Shown here: positions 1 through 8,979 of the stretch, in pieces
Position numbering within the stretch: position 1 is the stretch's first letter
Layout of the letters: each line of letters starts with the position of its first letter
From: Lentisphaerota bacterium
Lineage (GTDB): Bacteria; Verrucomicrobiota; Kiritimatiellia; CAIQIC01; Lenti-01
DNA length: 50,661 nt
Assembly (NCBI GenBank): GCA_012514035.1
Contig: JAAZBB010000016.1
Location: forward strand, 1-50,661
Direction of reading: 5' to 3'
The notes under the pieces: model-generated
Database searches by the model: none
What the model was told of the DNA's origin: nothing
The model's input: the letters and a program-made list of their open reading frames with translations, nothing else
Program-made: the position numbers and the translations under genes

Positions 1-1186
1 CGGGCTTGCGACGGGGCGCCTCGAACATCACATCGAGCATGATGTTCTCCAGCAGGGAGCGCAGGCCGCGCGCCCCGGTGCCCCGCCGGACAGCCTCATG
101 GGCCAGTTCCTGCAGCGCGGCCGGCGCGAACTCCAACTGCACGCCTTCCATCACCAGCAGCTTCTGGTACTGGCGGATCATGGCATTCTTCGGCTCCGTC
201 AGAATGCGCACCAGATCGCCCGCGGCGAGCGCCTCCAGAACAGCCACCATCGGCAGGCGCCCTACGAATTCCGGAATCAGCCCGAATTTAATGAGGTCTT
301 CGGGCTCGACCGCCGGCAGGCAGGGGGGAGGCACCTGGTCGCGCGACGCGGTTTCCTGGTCAAAGCCGATCACGCCCTTGCCGAGGCGCCGCTTGATGAT
401 GTCGTCGAGACCGACAAACGCGCCGCCGCAAATGAAGAGGATGTTTTCGGTATTGATGTGGATCATGTCCTGCTGGGGATGCTTGCGACCGCCCTGGGGC
501 GGCACGCTGGCAATCGTGCCCTCCAGAATCTTCAGCAGGCCCTGCTGGACGCCCTCGCCCGACACGTCGCGGGTGATGGACACGTTTTCCATGCGCCGGG
601 CGATCTTGTCGATTTCGTCAATGTAGACAATGCCCAGTTCCGCGCGCGGCACGTTGCCGTCCGCCGCGCGGATCAGGCGCAGCAGAACGTTTTCCACATC
701 TTCGCCCACGTAGCCGGCCTCGGTGATGGTCGTGGCGTCGGAAATGCTGAAGGGCACGTCCAGGATGCGCGCCAGGGTCCGGGCCAGGAGGGTCTTGCCG
801 CTGCCGGTGGGCCCGAGCATGAGAATGTTGGTCTTGTCGATCTCGATGCCGTCGTCGTCGTCCCGGCGGCCTTCGAGCCGCGACTTGACACGCTTGTAGT
901 GATTGTGCACCGCGACAGACAGAACCTTTTTGACGTGGTCCTGGCCGATCACATACTCGTCGAGCCGGGCCTTGATTTCGTGCGGTTTGGGCACCTTCAG
1001 ACGGCTGACGGGGTGCGGGACGGTCCCGGGCCGGGCTTCGGTGCGCGCCATCACCGTGTTGCAGATGTCCACGCACTCGTCGCAGATGTTCAGCCCGTCG
1101 GGCCCGGCGATGAGGGTTTTGACGGCGGAGCGCGGCCGGCCGCAGAAGGAGCAGAAGACCTCGGGGGCTTTGGTTTTGCGGGCCAT
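1..1186 (-). CDS. clpX: ATP-dependent Clp protease ATP-binding subunit ClpX (3' end outside window)
   Basis: AAA+ unfoldase that recognises tagged or misfolded proteins and feeds them into the ClpP chamber in the cytoplasm. I translated 395 codons; the C-terminal tail lies beyond the left edge. Visible features: an N-terminal zinc-binding domain with C12, C15, C35 and C38; Walker A GPTGSGKT at 125-132; pore loop GYVGED at 158-163; Walker B IVYIDE at 186-191; sensor-2 motif GARGLR at 371-376. The ATG at 1186 lies three bases after the clpP stop codon, so it is the last gene of a tig-clpP-clpX operon, the common bacterial order. All key residues are present and the gene looks intact as far as it can be read. 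Confidence 0.97.
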   Translation of the reverse strand, partial: MARKTKAPEVFCSFCGRPRSAVKTLIAGPDGLNICDECVDICNTVMARTEARPGTVPHPVSRLKVPKPHEIKARLDEYVIGQDHVKKVLSVAVHNHYKRVKSRLEGRRDDDDGIEIDKTNILMLGPTGSGKTLLARTLARILDVPFSISDATTITEAGYVGEDVENVLLRLIRAADGNVPRAELGIVYIDEIDKIARRMENVSITRDVSGEGVQQGLLKILEGTIASVPPQGGRKHPQQDMIHINTENILFICGGAFVGLDDIIKRRLGKGVIGFDQETASRDQVPPPCLPAVEPEDLIKFGLIPEFVGRLPMVAVLEALAAGDLVRILTEPKNAMIRQYQKLLVMEGVQLEFAPAALQELAHEAVRRGTGARGLRSLLENIMLDVMFEAPRRKP

Positions 1187-1189
1187 GGG

Positions 1190-1798
1190 CTATGCCTTTG
1201 CGGGTGTGGCCCCGAGCACGTCGTCCACCAGCCCGTACTTCGCCGCCTCTTCGGCCGACATGAAGAAATCGCGGTCGGTGTCCCGGGAAATTTCCTTGAG
1301 CGACTTGCCGGTGTGCTTGGCCAGCAGGCCATTGAGGTAGTCCTTGAGCCGCAGAATCTCCTGGGCCTGGATATGGATGTCGCTGGCCGCGCCCTGGGCC
1401 CCGCCCCACGGCTGGTGGATCATGATGCGCGCGCCGGGCAGCGCATGGCGCTTGCCCGCGGTACCTGCGGCCAGCAGAACGGCGCCCATGCTGGCGGCCT
1501 GTCCCACGCAGTAGGTCACCACGTCGCACTTCAGGAACTGCATCGTGTCGTAGATGGCCAACCCGGCCGTCACCGAGCCGCCGGCGGAATTGATGTAGAC
1601 ACTGACATCCTTGGCCGCGTCTTCGCTCTGCAGAAACAGCAGCTGCGCCACGACCAGATTGGCCAGGTCGTCGGTGATATCGGAACCGATGAATACGATC
1701 CGCTCCTTCAGCAGGCGCGAATAGATGTCATAGGACCGCTCGCCGCGGCCGGTCTGCTCGACTACGATCGGCACCAGATAGGATTGTGCCTTGCTCAT
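1190..1798 (-). CDS. clpP: ATP-dependent Clp protease proteolytic subunit ClpP
   Basis: Serine peptidase that forms the two-ring degradation chamber paired with ClpX. The 202-residue product has the normal family length. The catalytic triad is S103 (in GQAASMGAV), H128 (in [10 protein letters not shown]) and D177 (in DRDFF), each offset by six from mature E. coli ClpP. I chose the ATG at 1798, giving [10 protein letters not shown], over a longer upstream extension because it overlaps the tig stop codon as ATGA. That overlap indicates translational coupling with trigger factor. The N-terminus carries no long propeptide. Identification is secure. Confidence 0.97.
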   Translation of the reverse strand: MSKAQSYLVPIVVEQTGRGERSYDIYSRLLKERIVFIGSDITDDLANLVVAQLLFLQSEDAAKDVSVYINSAGGSVTAGLAIYDTMQFLKCDVVTYCVGQAASMGAVLLAAGTAGKRHALPGARIMIHQPWGGAQGAASDIHIQAQEILRLKDYLNGLLAKHTGKSLKEISRDTDRDFFMSAEEAAKYGLVDDVLGATPAKA

Positions 1799-3147
1799 GA
1801 ATGTGCCTCTTCCTTTTTCGGTTCTGCAGCGCCGGCGCCGGACAGTTTCGCGTGCGCCAGCAGGAAATCGATCGTCTTGGAGGTCAGGAGGTCCTGGCGC
1901 AGGCTGGTGCGGACGTCCTTTTCTTTCAGTTTGGACGCCGCCAGCCACTCCCGGACCGACCGGTGGCCCAGGCGGGCGGCCTCGGCGTTGAGCAGCGTGG
2001 TCACCTCCGCTTCCGTGACCTGGATCTGCTCCTCGCGGGCGATGCGCCGCAACAGATAGCGCAGTTTCAACCGGTCCCGGGCGGCCACCTTGGCCGAATC
2101 CGATATCTGGGCCAGGTTGTCGCGGATGGCCTGTTCGGGCACGCCGCGGCGGGAGTTGTCCGCCACCATCTCGTAGACAAGTCGGTTGGATTCGTCCTGG
2201 GCCAGGGATTCCGGCACATCGAGGCGCGCGTCTTTCATCAGGGCATCGATGAGCGCGCGGCGGCGGCGCGCCTGTTCCTGCCGTTCGGCCTGGCGCTCCA
2301 GTTCGCGCCGGAACATCTCGCGCAAGCCGGCTTCGTCTTCAACCCCCAGGGACTTGAAAAACTCCGCGTCCAGCGGGCGCGGCAGGCGGGTGCGGATTTT
2401 CTTGACGGTGGCCTGGAAAACCCCGGTCTTGCCGCGCAGTTCCTCGATCGGGGTTTGCGCATCGAACGCCACGGGAATCGCCTTGGATTCCCCAACCTTC
2501 AGCCCGACCAGTTGCGGGCCGAAGCCGGGCAGGAAGGAATACTCCTCGTTGGCGATCACAAAGAAATCGCGGCCGGTCGCCAAGCTCTTGGCCTTCTCGG
2601 AAATCTCGGCCATGGGCTGGCCATCCACGGTGGCGGTGTAATCCACGGCGGCCATGTCGCCGTCCCGGACGGGCCGGTCCTCGGTCAGGTCTTCGTACTT
2701 GCCGCTCTCCGCGCGGAAGCGTTCGATGGCCTCGGTCACCGCCTCCTCCGTGATCGCCACCTGTTTGGCTTCGATTGCGATGCCCCTGTAGGCCGGCAGG
2801 TCGAACTCCGGCTCCACGTCAAGGGTCACGGAAAACGAGAACGGCGCGCCGGCCTTAAGGGGGGACTGCTGCAGGTCCATTTCCGCCAGGGGCTCGAACT
2901 TGTGCTCCTGCATCGCCTGCCGGAAGCCGCGGGCCAGCAGATGATCGCGCAAATTCTCCAGGATCTGCTTGTCATACTGGCGGCGGATCATCTCCAGCGG
3001 AGCGCGGCCGGCGCGGAACCCCTTGACCGTGCCATGTCGGGCATACACAGCCAGCGAGTCGTCGTATTCCTTCTGAATTTCCTCGGCGGAGTACTCCACC
3101 GTGAGCGCTTTGCGGCAGGGGCCCGTGGTTTCCACACTTAGCTTCAT
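1795..3147 (-). CDS. tig: Trigger factor (ribosome-associated chaperone/PPIase)
   Basis: Chaperone that binds the ribosomal exit tunnel and nascent chains. The product has 450 residues, typical for the family. The N-terminal ribosome-binding domain carries the signature GFRAGRAP at 43-50. An FKBP-type peptidyl-prolyl isomerase region follows at about residues 150-240, then a long charged helical C-terminal domain rich in Glu, Arg and Gln. It is the first gene of tig-clpP-clpX, with a candidate promoter 46-75 bases upstream. The acidic, lysine-containing tail ends in the ATGA overlap with clpP. Nothing is missing. Confidence 0.95.
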   Translation of the reverse strand: MKLSVETTGPCRKALTVEYSAEEIQKEYDDSLAVYARHGTVKGFRAGRAPLEMIRRQYDKQILENLRDHLLARGFRQAMQEHKFEPLAEMDLQQSPLKAGAPFSFSVTLDVEPEFDLPAYRGIAIEAKQVAITEEAVTEAIERFRAESGKYEDLTEDRPVRDGDMAAVDYTATVDGQPMAEISEKAKSLATGRDFFVIANEEYSFLPGFGPQLVGLKVGESKAIPVAFDAQTPIEELRGKTGVFQATVKKIRTRLPRPLDAEFFKSLGVEDEAGLREMFRRELERQAERQEQARRRRALIDALMKDARLDVPESLAQDESNRLVYEMVADNSRRGVPEQAIRDNLAQISDSAKVAARDRLKLRYLLRRIAREEQIQVTEAEVTTLLNAEAARLGHRSVREWLAASKLKEKDVRTSLRQDLLTSKTIDFLLAHAKLSGAGAAEPKKEEAHS

Positions 3148-3192
3148 GACAATCCCGATTCCTTGCTGACCATGTGATTACAACAAGCGGAT

Positions 3193-3222
3193 ATCCTATC
3201 TGCCCGCGCCGGCCGCCGTCAA
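3193..3222 (-). promoter_or_regulatory. Candidate sigma-70 type promoter for tig-clpP-clpX
   Basis: On the minus strand TTGACG (3222-3217) is followed after 18 bases by TAGGAT (3198-3193), about 46 bases upstream of the tig ATG. Both hexamers differ from consensus by one or two bases and lie in the only gap upstream of the operon. The start of transcription is inferred, not shown. Confidence 0.45.
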
Positions 3223-3322
3223 GCCAAGCCGCCCGCGCAGCGGATTGCTTTCGCGCGGGCATCTGTCCTAGAGTCCGGACATGAAACCGGCCGGCCGGAT
3301 GTCAGCGCTTGCCCCGCGAAAA

Positions 3323-3426
3323 TTTTTCCACACCGTGGAAAAAAACGGCCTTTTTTTCCACACAATGGAAAAAAGTTTTGGCGATTTTCCACACAATGGA
3401 AAAAATGTTTCCACGGTGTGGAAAAA
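3323..3426. repeat. Four-dyad palindromic repeat element, copy A
   Basis: Four inverted repeats sit in 102 bp, centred near 3333, 3363, 3394 and 3416 (spacing 30, 31 and 22 bp). Units 1 and 4 have the form TTTCCAC-N3-GTGGAAA. Units 2 and 3 have the form TTTTCCA-CACAA-TGGAAAA. The element is strongly A/T-rich in a GC-rich genome, and ends 28 bp upstream of the DUF2877 start codon. A second copy at 44202-44303 matches 3324-3425 at 90 of 102 positions with no gap. Neither copy contains a stop trinucleotide in any of the six frames. Unit half-sites also read TTTTCCACA, which fits the loose DnaA-box consensus TTWTNCACA. I do not know its function. Confidence 0.9.
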
Positions 3427-3453
3427 TGACCTGCCGGCCGCGGGAGGCGGCGG

Positions 3454-4212
3454 ATGAGGGTTCACTCCCACGGCGACCGGATCCGGCCGGGGCGCTACGC
3501 GGTGCGCGCGCGGTTTGCGCGCAGCGTGCTGTTGCTGGACCGCGCGCAGCGCGCGCTGTTCGTCGTGGATCGTTCCATCGGGGCGGGCCCGTTGAATCTC
3601 GTGGTGGCGCGTCCCGAAAATTTCGCGTCCGGGGACTGGCTCGACGTTCCCCGCGTTCTGCCCGGGCGGCGCTACGATTCGGCCCTGCCGCGCCTGGACG
3701 GCGTGGCGCGCGCGCGGCTGGCAGGCGTTCTGCAAACCGCCCTGCCGCGCCATGCCCCGCCGGACAGCCTGGGATCGCTGTTCCAGCCAACCGCGCATCT
3801 TCCGCGCCTGCAGGCGGCGCGCGACCGGCGTTTCCGTCAAGCGCTGGGACATCTGGCGGCCGGGCGGCTGGCGGCGGGAGCACGGCTGCTCCGGGGCTGC
3901 GGGGCGGGATTGACGCCGGCGGGCGACGACTTTTTGTGCGGCTGGATGCTGGCATGTCGCCTGCAAGGACAACCCGCACGGGCGCGCGTTCTCGTACAGC
4001 ACGCGCGGGGAGGCAATCCGGTTTCCAACGCTTTCCTGGAAATGGCGGCGCAGGGGCGGGTTCATCGCGCCATGAAAGATTTGCTGCGGGCGCCCGGCCC
4101 GGCCCGGGTCCGGGCCGTGTGCGCCTTCGGCCACAGTTCCGGGGCCGACCTGCTCTGGGGTCTGTGGTACGGACTGGACGATTCCGGGGCGGGGCCTAGC
4201 GGACCAGAGTGA
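3454..4212 (+). CDS. DUF2877 (AllH-type) family protein
   Basis: A 252-residue protein recognised by two family motifs: GCGAGLTPAGDDF at 148-160 and GHSSGADLLWGL at 226-237, matching the conserved glycine-rich and histidine motifs of DUF2877. In other bacteria these proteins sit beside FdrA-like acyl-CoA synthetase and carbamoyltransferase genes of purine/allantoin (oxamate) metabolism. None of those partners is present here, so the job in this organism is open. The start at 3454 has a good ribosome-binding site, GGGAGG, six bases upstream. The 3' end overlaps the convergent uppP gene by 17 bp. The 102-bp repeat lies immediately upstream and could affect its expression. No signal peptide is seen. 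Confidence 0.72.
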   Translation: MRVHSHGDRIRPGRYAVRARFARSVLLLDRAQRALFVVDRSIGAGPLNLVVARPENFASGDWLDVPRVLPGRRYDSALPRLDGVARARLAGVLQTALPRHAPPDSLGSLFQPTAHLPRLQAARDRRFRQALGHLAAGRLAAGARLLRGCGAGLTPAGDDFLCGWMLACRLQGQPARARVLVQHARGGNPVSNAFLEMAAQGRVHRAMKDLLRAPGPARVRAVCAFGHSSGADLLWGLWYGLDDSGAGPSGPE

Positions 4213-4996
4213 ACCACACCACGAGGCTGAGGGCGATGCGATACCAACCGAAACCTTCCAGGGTGTGGCGCGAAATCACCCGCATCAGGAAGCGAATGGC
4301 CAGGCGGGCCACGAGGTAGGAAACCGCCAGGCCGATCGCATAGGACCCCAGATCCGAGCGCTGCAGCGATCCCCAGCCGCGCAGCAGATCATAGGCGCCG
4401 GCCAGGGACAGCACCGGCACCGCCGCAAAAAACGAATATTCCGCCGCCGTCTTCCGGCCCAGTCCCAGCAGGCGCCCGCCCAGGATTGTCGCCATCGAAC
4501 GCGACGTGCCCGGCATCAGGGCCACGCATTGGAACAGGCCGATGCCCAGCGCCCGCCGCCAGCCCACCGCGTCCACGCCCCCTTCGTCATGCGACGGCAG
4601 CACCCGCTCCAGTGCGATCATCAAGATGCCGCCCGCAAACAAGGCGATGGCAATGGGCAGCGGCGCAAACAACTTGCCCTTGATGGCGGAATGGAAGAGC
4701 AAACCCAGGACCGCCGCCGGCAGCGTAGTGAGAAACAACCACAGCCATCCGGTCCAGCCGGCAAATCCCTCCCGGGCACGGAAATCCGCCAGCCGACGAA
4801 AACGGTGCCGGTATTCCACCAGGACCGCCAGCATCGCCCCGGTCTGGATGACCACCGTGAAGCTTTCGTGGCAGGCCCGCCCCAGCCATGCCTTGGCCAG
4901 CTCCAGGTGGCCGGTGGAGGAAATCGGCAGATATTCGGTAAATCCCTCCACCACGCCCATCAGGGCGGCGTGGAAGGCGGCGGCCAGGTCAGGCAT
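4196..4996 (-). CDS. uppP: Undecaprenyl-diphosphatase UppP (BacA family)
   Basis: Integral membrane phosphatase that recycles undecaprenyl diphosphate to the monophosphate carrier used for peptidoglycan and O-antigen synthesis. The 266-residue protein has both family signatures: the Glu-rich motif GVVEGFTEYLPISSTGH at 14-30 and the Arg motif MPGTSRSMATI at 161-171. About eight hydrophobic segments are visible. I prefer the ATG at 4996 because it leaves the usual dozen residues before the first motif and has a GAGG sequence upstream. An in-frame ATG at 5020 is possible but lacks a ribosome-binding site. The stop codon overlaps the convergent DUF2877 gene. Confidence 0.95.
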   Translation of the reverse strand: MPDLAAAFHAALMGVVEGFTEYLPISSTGHLELAKAWLGRACHESFTVVIQTGAMLAVLVEYRHRFRRLADFRAREGFAGWTGWLWLFLTTLPAAVLGLLFHSAIKGKLFAPLPIAIALFAGGILMIALERVLPSHDEGGVDAVGWRRALGIGLFQCVALMPGTSRSMATILGGRLLGLGRKTAAEYSFFAAVPVLSLAGAYDLLRGWGSLQRSDLGSYAIGLAVSYLVARLAIRFLMRVISRHTLEGFGWYRIALSLVVWFTLVR

Positions 4997-5155
4997 GGCG
5001 CCGGCCTCGGCCATCCGCACGGCCGATCGCGGAGGCCGTGAAAATCACGTCAGTGTGTATTATGGAGGGCATGAAAATGTTGCACTGTACCCAAGAGATG
5101 CCGGTGCATGCAAGTAACTTGACCGGCTCGGGGGCGAATGCGTAAGGTTGCGGCC

Positions 5156-6142
5156 ATGTCGAAGTGCGCGCCACATCTTTCCGGGTTTCGGACCCTGGTT
5201 CTGCTGAGTGTCTGGCTGGCGGCCGCGCCCATGGTCCGGGCGAGCGCCCGGCCCTACGTGGAAACCGCGCCGAAACGGGGATTCCACCTGTTTGTCCGGC
5301 CGAAGGCCAAAACACCGGCCGCGCAATGGGAACACGTACAGGCATTGGAACAGGCCGGACGGACACGCGCGGCGGCTAACCAGGCCCTGGCGTTGCGGCT
5401 GTTCTGGCCCCATGCCCCGGAGGCCGCCCAGGGTCAGTTGCTGTATGCCCGCCTGCTGGAGCAGCGCGGACATCTGGCAGAGGCTTTTGATGCCTATCAA
5501 CACCTGGTTGAGCATTACCCGGGACGATTTGAGTTCAACGAAGTCCTCGGCCGCCAGATGCAGATCGCCAAAACGCTGATGGAGCGCCGAAAAGGCAAGT
5601 TTCTCTTCCTGCCGGGCTTTGCCGCCCCCGAACGGGCGGTGCCCCTCTTCGAGAAAATCGTGGCCAGCGCCCCGGAATGGCACGGCACGCCCGAGGCGTA
5701 CTATCTGACCGGGGTGGCCCATGAACGCGGATATGAATATGAACAGGCAATCGAGGCCTATTTCACCACCCTGAACCGCTTTCCGGAAAGCGAATTTGCC
5801 AAGCAGGCGGCCTACGCCCAGGCCCTGTGCCATATCAAGATTTCGAACGATGCACCCAACGACCAGCGGGCCCTGGAAACCGCCCGGGCGGCCGTCGTCT
5901 TGTTTCTCCAGCGTCATCCCGACTCCGAGCACCGCGCGGAACTGGAGGCCGAACTGGCCCGCCTGCGCGCCCGGCAGAGCCACATCGCCTTCGCCCGGGC
6001 CCGCTATTACGACAACAATCTCCGCAGGCCGGAGGCGGCCCTCATCGAATATCAAACTTTTGTTGCCCTCTTTCCGGATGCCGAGCAAGCCCCGCTGGCC
6101 CGCCAACGCATCGAAGAACTGAACCGGTCCAAGGAGAAATAG
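5156..6142 (+). CDS. BamD/YfiO-like exported TPR protein
   Basis: A 328-residue exported protein. Residues 1-29 form a signal peptide (hydrophobic core RTLVLLSVWLAAAP, cleavage near VRA). The rest is a series of tetratricopeptide-like helix pairs in which pairs of aromatic and Ala residues recur, with phrases such as AFDAYQHLVEHYPGRFEFNE and AIEAYFTTLNRFPESEF. These closely resemble the outer-membrane assembly lipoprotein BamD. No lipobox cysteine follows the signal, unlike classical BamD, so membrane anchoring is uncertain. It is followed after one base by an LptE-like lipoprotein gene, which supports a role in outer-membrane biogenesis. The start at 5156 has AAGG upstream; an in-frame ATG at 5138 is an alternative. 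Confidence 0.75.
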   Translation: MSKCAPHLSGFRTLVLLSVWLAAAPMVRASARPYVETAPKRGFHLFVRPKAKTPAAQWEHVQALEQAGRTRAAANQALALRLFWPHAPEAAQGQLLYARLLEQRGHLAEAFDAYQHLVEHYPGRFEFNEVLGRQMQIAKTLMERRKGKFLFLPGFAAPERAVPLFEKIVASAPEWHGTPEAYYLTGVAHERGYEYEQAIEAYFTTLNRFPESEFAKQAAYAQALCHIKISNDAPNDQRALETARAAVVLFLQRHPDSEHRAELEAELARLRARQSHIAFARARYYDNNLRRPEAALIEYQTFVALFPDAEQAPLARQRIEELNRSKEK

Positions 6143-6143
6143 G

Positions 6144-6653
6144 ATGAACCGCCTGCCTGCCCTGTTCCTGATTCCCGCGCTGATGCTCGCCGCCGGCTGC
6201 GCCAACTACCGCCTGGGGTCCACGCTGCCCCCCGACGTCCGCACCGTGTACATGCCCACCTGCCTGAACCAGACCGACGAACCGCTGCTGGAGCTGGACG
6301 TGACCCAGGCCATTCTGTCGCAGATTCAGATGGATGGTTCGCTGCGCCTCGCGCCGGAGGATACGGCGGATACCTGGCTGCAGGTAACGCTCATCCAGTT
6401 CTGGCTGGATCCGGTGGCCTATGTGTCGGGCGACAGTGCCACGGCCAATCAGTACCGCATGAGCATCCGCGCTTCGTTCGTCCTGCGGCGGCGGAGCAAC
6501 GGCTCCGTGGTCGCCGAATCGCCCGGCCTGACCGGCTGGTTTGATTTCGATTTCACGGGCGACATGACCTCGTCGAAGGCCGTGGCGCTGCGGCCGGCGG
6601 CGGAGGATCTCGGGCGGCGCATCGTCAATGCCATTGTCCAGACCTGGCCCTAG
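6144..6653 (+). CDS. lptE: LptE-like LPS-assembly lipoprotein
   Basis: A 169-residue lipoprotein with a lipobox LAAGC (acylated Cys19). It is followed by the start NYRLGSTLPPDVRTVYMP, typical of LptE-family proteins in Verrucomicrobia-like bacteria. LptE plugs the LptD barrel and delivers LPS to the outer leaflet of the outer membrane. The rest shows alternating beta-type sequence with a conserved pattern around ELDVTQAILSQIQMDGSLRL and ends in a helix (EDLGRRIVNAIVQTW). It lies one base after the BamD-like gene and ten bases before hisF, so all are probably co-transcribed. E. coli-type LptE is similar in size but weakly conserved, so the call rests on length, lipobox and N-terminal pattern. 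Confidence 0.72.
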   Translation: MNRLPALFLIPALMLAAGCANYRLGSTLPPDVRTVYMPTCLNQTDEPLLELDVTQAILSQIQMDGSLRLAPEDTADTWLQVTLIQFWLDPVAYVSGDSATANQYRMSIRASFVLRRRSNGSVVAESPGLTGWFDFDFTGDMTSSKAVALRPAAEDLGRRIVNAIVQTWP

Positions 6654-6662
6654 GAGCCGCCG

Positions 6663-7466
6663 GTGCCCGCCAAGCGCATCATTCCCTGCCTCGACATCAC
6701 CGGCGGACGCGTGGTCAAGGGCGTGCGCTTCGTGGAGCTGCGCGACGCGGGCGATCCGGTCGCCGTGGCCCGGGCCTACGAAACCCAGGGCGCGGACGAA
6801 CTGGCTTTCCTGGATATCACCGCCTCCAGCGACGGACGCGACACCATGGTCGCGGTGGTCCGCGCCGTGGCACGCGAAGTGTTCATGCCTTTGACGGTCG
6901 GGGGCGGCATCCGCACGCCGGCCGACATCCGCCGCCTGCTGCAGGCCGGCGCCGACAAGGTCTCGCTCAACACCGCGGCCATCCTCCATCCCGGCCTGAT
7001 CGACGAGGCGGCGCGGCAGTTCGGCTCGCAGTGCATTGTGCTGGCCATCGACGCGCGATGCAACCCCGCTGGCCAGCCGGGCTGGAGCGTCTATACCCAC
7101 GGCGGACGCCAAGCCACCGGGCTCGACGCCGTCACCTGGGCCTGCGAAGGCGTCCGCCGAGGCGCCGGCGAGATCCTCCTGACCAGCATGGACCGCGACG
7201 GTACCCGGGACGGCTATGACCTGGAATTGACCCGCGCCATCGCGGATGCCGTGCCGGTGCCGGTCATCGCCTCCGGCGGGGTGGGCACACTCGACCACCT
7301 GCGCGCAGGCCTCGTTGAGGGCCATGCGGACGCTGTTCTCGCCGCCTCCATCTTCCATTTTGGCGAATTCACGGTGCCCCAGGCCAAACACTATCTGGCC
7401 GGACACGGCATCGAGGTCCGCCCGCCGTTCACCGCCATCCCGACTGCGAAAGGAATCCCGGCATGA
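6663..7466 (+). CDS. hisF: Imidazole glycerol phosphate synthase subunit HisF
   Basis: Cyclase subunit of imidazole glycerol phosphate synthase. It uses ammonia from HisH to convert PRFAR into IGP and AICAR in histidine synthesis. The 267-residue (beta/alpha)8 barrel has both catalytic aspartates, D11 ([13 protein letters not shown]) and D130 (VLAIDAR), at the numbering of the Thermotoga enzyme, plus phosphate loops around GGGIRTPAD and ASGGVG. Translation begins at a GTG preceded by TAGGAG, and the stop overlaps hisI by four bases. No hisH gene is in the window. Having hisF and hisI downstream of envelope-assembly genes suggests a scattered histidine pathway. Confidence 0.96.
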   Translation: MPAKRIIPCLDITGGRVVKGVRFVELRDAGDPVAVARAYETQGADELAFLDITASSDGRDTMVAVVRAVAREVFMPLTVGGGIRTPADIRRLLQAGADKVSLNTAAILHPGLIDEAARQFGSQCIVLAIDARCNPAGQPGWSVYTHGGRQATGLDAVTWACEGVRRGAGEILLTSMDRDGTRDGYDLELTRAIADAVPVPVIASGGVGTLDHLRAGLVEGHADAVLAASIFHFGEFTVPQAKHYLAGHGIEVRPPFTAIPTAKGIPA

Positions 7467-7873
7467 AGGAACTGGAAGAAGGCACCGCCCTGGAACTCGA
7501 CTTCGCCAAACTGGCCAAGGTCGCCGCTGCCTGCCCGCACGTCATCCCCGTCGCAGTGCAGCACGCGGACACCCGCGAAGTCATTCTGGTCGCCTACGTC
7601 AACGAACTGGCCTTGAACAAAGCGATCACCGAGCGCACCGCCATTTTCTGGAGCACCTCCCGCAACGAGCTCTGGGAAAAGGGCAAGACCTCCGGCGAGA
7701 CCTTCGAACTGCTGGAAGTCCGCGTCAACTGCGAGCAGAATTCGCTGCTCTACCTCGTGCGGCCCCGGCGGGGAGGCATCTGCCACACCCGCAACCAGGC
7801 CGGCCAGCCGCGCAACTGTTTCTACCGCACCTTGGATTTCGCCACCGGCCAGCTCTTGAACCTGGATCCGTAA
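7463..7873 (+). CDS. hisI: Phosphoribosyl-AMP cyclohydrolase HisI (variant metal motif)
   Basis: Catalyses ring opening of phosphoribosyl-AMP, the third step of histidine synthesis. The 136-residue protein has no HisE domain. Diagnostic elements are VAYVNELAL, the [17 protein letters not shown] segment (residues 62-78) and zinc cysteines C90, C107 and C119. The usual magnesium-binding DxDxD motif, DCDxD in most enzymes, is replaced by N89-C90-E91-Q92-N93. The spacing between the last two cysteines is also enlarged by an insertion. From memory, some PVC-group HisI proteins share this variant, but I could not check. The ATGA overlap with hisF shows coupled translation and argues against a decaying gene. 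Confidence 0.88.
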   Translation: MKELEEGTALELDFAKLAKVAAACPHVIPVAVQHADTREVILVAYVNELALNKAITERTAIFWSTSRNELWEKGKTSGETFELLEVRVNCEQNSLLYLVRPRRGGICHTRNQAGQPRNCFYRTLDFATGQLLNLDP

Positions 7874-7878
7874 CCGCC

Positions 7879-8922
7879 ATGAGCATCGAATCCCCCGCCC
7901 CGCCCTCCCGTCCGTCCCCACCGGCCAACGATCCGGACCGGCTGACGGCCAACCTGCGCATCTTCGTGTTCGTGGCAATCTTTCTGCTGCTCCTGGCCGG
8001 CGCCCTGTGGCTCATCATGCGTGAAGAAAAGCGCCGGGGCTTGCTGTTCCAACCAGAAAAACCCGCCGCTCCGGCAGCCGAAATCCCCCTGCCGGCCCCG
8101 AAGCCCGAACCCGCCCCGGCTCCGCCGCGCGTGTCGGTGCCGCCCGTTCCCCCGCCCTCGCCTGCCCTGCAACAGGCCGCCCAGATGGAGGAGGCCCTGA
8201 CCGCCTATCGGGAGGCCGCGGCACACCTGGTGGCCCGGCGCTTTGAACAGGCCGAGGACCGAGCGCTGGCCGCCCTGCGCGCCTATCCCCAAATGGCCGG
8301 CGCACAACGCATCCTGGGCGTGTTGTACCTGCAGCAGGGCCGCATGGACCGGGCCATCGAGGTGCTGGAAGCCGCGCTGCGCAACGAACCCTTTCATCCC
8401 GAGGCGCTGACGCACCTGGCCTTTGCGTATCTGCAGGCCAATAACCCCGGCTATGCCATGGAACTGATCGAAACCTGCCGGCGCCTGCATCCCGACTACA
8501 AACCGGCGCTGATCCAGCAGGGCCTCATGCTCCTGACCCAGCCCGACTCCCAGGAGGCCATCGACGTCCTGCGCGAAGCCATTGCCGCCTTCCCCAACAT
8601 GCCCGGGCCCCGCAACAACCTGGCCGTGGCCCTCGCCCGGCGCGGCGACCGAGAAGGCGCGCGAGAACAACTGACCGAGCTGCTGGAAATCAGTCCCAAC
8701 AACTTTTCCGCACTCTTCAACATGGGCGCACTGGCCGCGCAGGAAACCAATGCCCCGGCCGCGATTCCATGGCTGCGCCGCGCCATGGCCCAGATGCCCC
8801 CCGCCAATTTCCGCCAATACCTGAACGATCCCGACCTGGCCCCCATCCGCGATACCATCGAATTCCAGCAGCTTCTGCAGGAAATCGATCCCGTCTTCCC
8901 CAGCCCTCCGCCGGCCCCCTGA
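7879..8922 (+). CDS. Membrane-anchored TPR protein
   Basis: A 347-residue protein with a short cytoplasmic N-terminus, one transmembrane helix at about 27-47 (rich in F, L and V), a proline/alanine-rich spacer at about 55-102, then tetratricopeptide repeats from about 115 to 310. The repeats include runs such as AQRILGVLYLQQGRMDRAIEVLEAAL and ALTHLAFAYLQANNPGYAMELIE, with canonical TPR residue spacing. It is probably anchored in the inner membrane with the TPRs in the periplasm as a scaffold. It begins five bases after hisI and ends the operon. No catalytic motif is seen, and I cannot name a partner. It could serve secretion or envelope assembly given the upstream genes. Confidence 0.7.
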   Translation: MSIESPAPPSRPSPPANDPDRLTANLRIFVFVAIFLLLLAGALWLIMREEKRRGLLFQPEKPAAPAAEIPLPAPKPEPAPAPPRVSVPPVPPPSPALQQAAQMEEALTAYREAAAHLVARRFEQAEDRALAALRAYPQMAGAQRILGVLYLQQGRMDRAIEVLEAALRNEPFHPEALTHLAFAYLQANNPGYAMELIETCRRLHPDYKPALIQQGLMLLTQPDSQEAIDVLREAIAAFPNMPGPRNNLAVALARRGDREGAREQLTELLEISPNNFSALFNMGALAAQETNAPAAIPWLRRAMAQMPPANFRQYLNDPDLAPIRDTIEFQQLLQEIDPVFPSPPPAP

Positions 8923-8979
8923 GCCCACCCGCGCCCAGCGGGCCGGATTTAAGTTCGTGGGGGGGGGCTGAAACGAATT

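Noticed and set aside
7246-7878. Upstream extension of the TPR gene through hisF and hisI
   Set aside because: It overlaps two well-supported genes in another frame. The TPR protein starts at 7879, where its membrane anchor follows.
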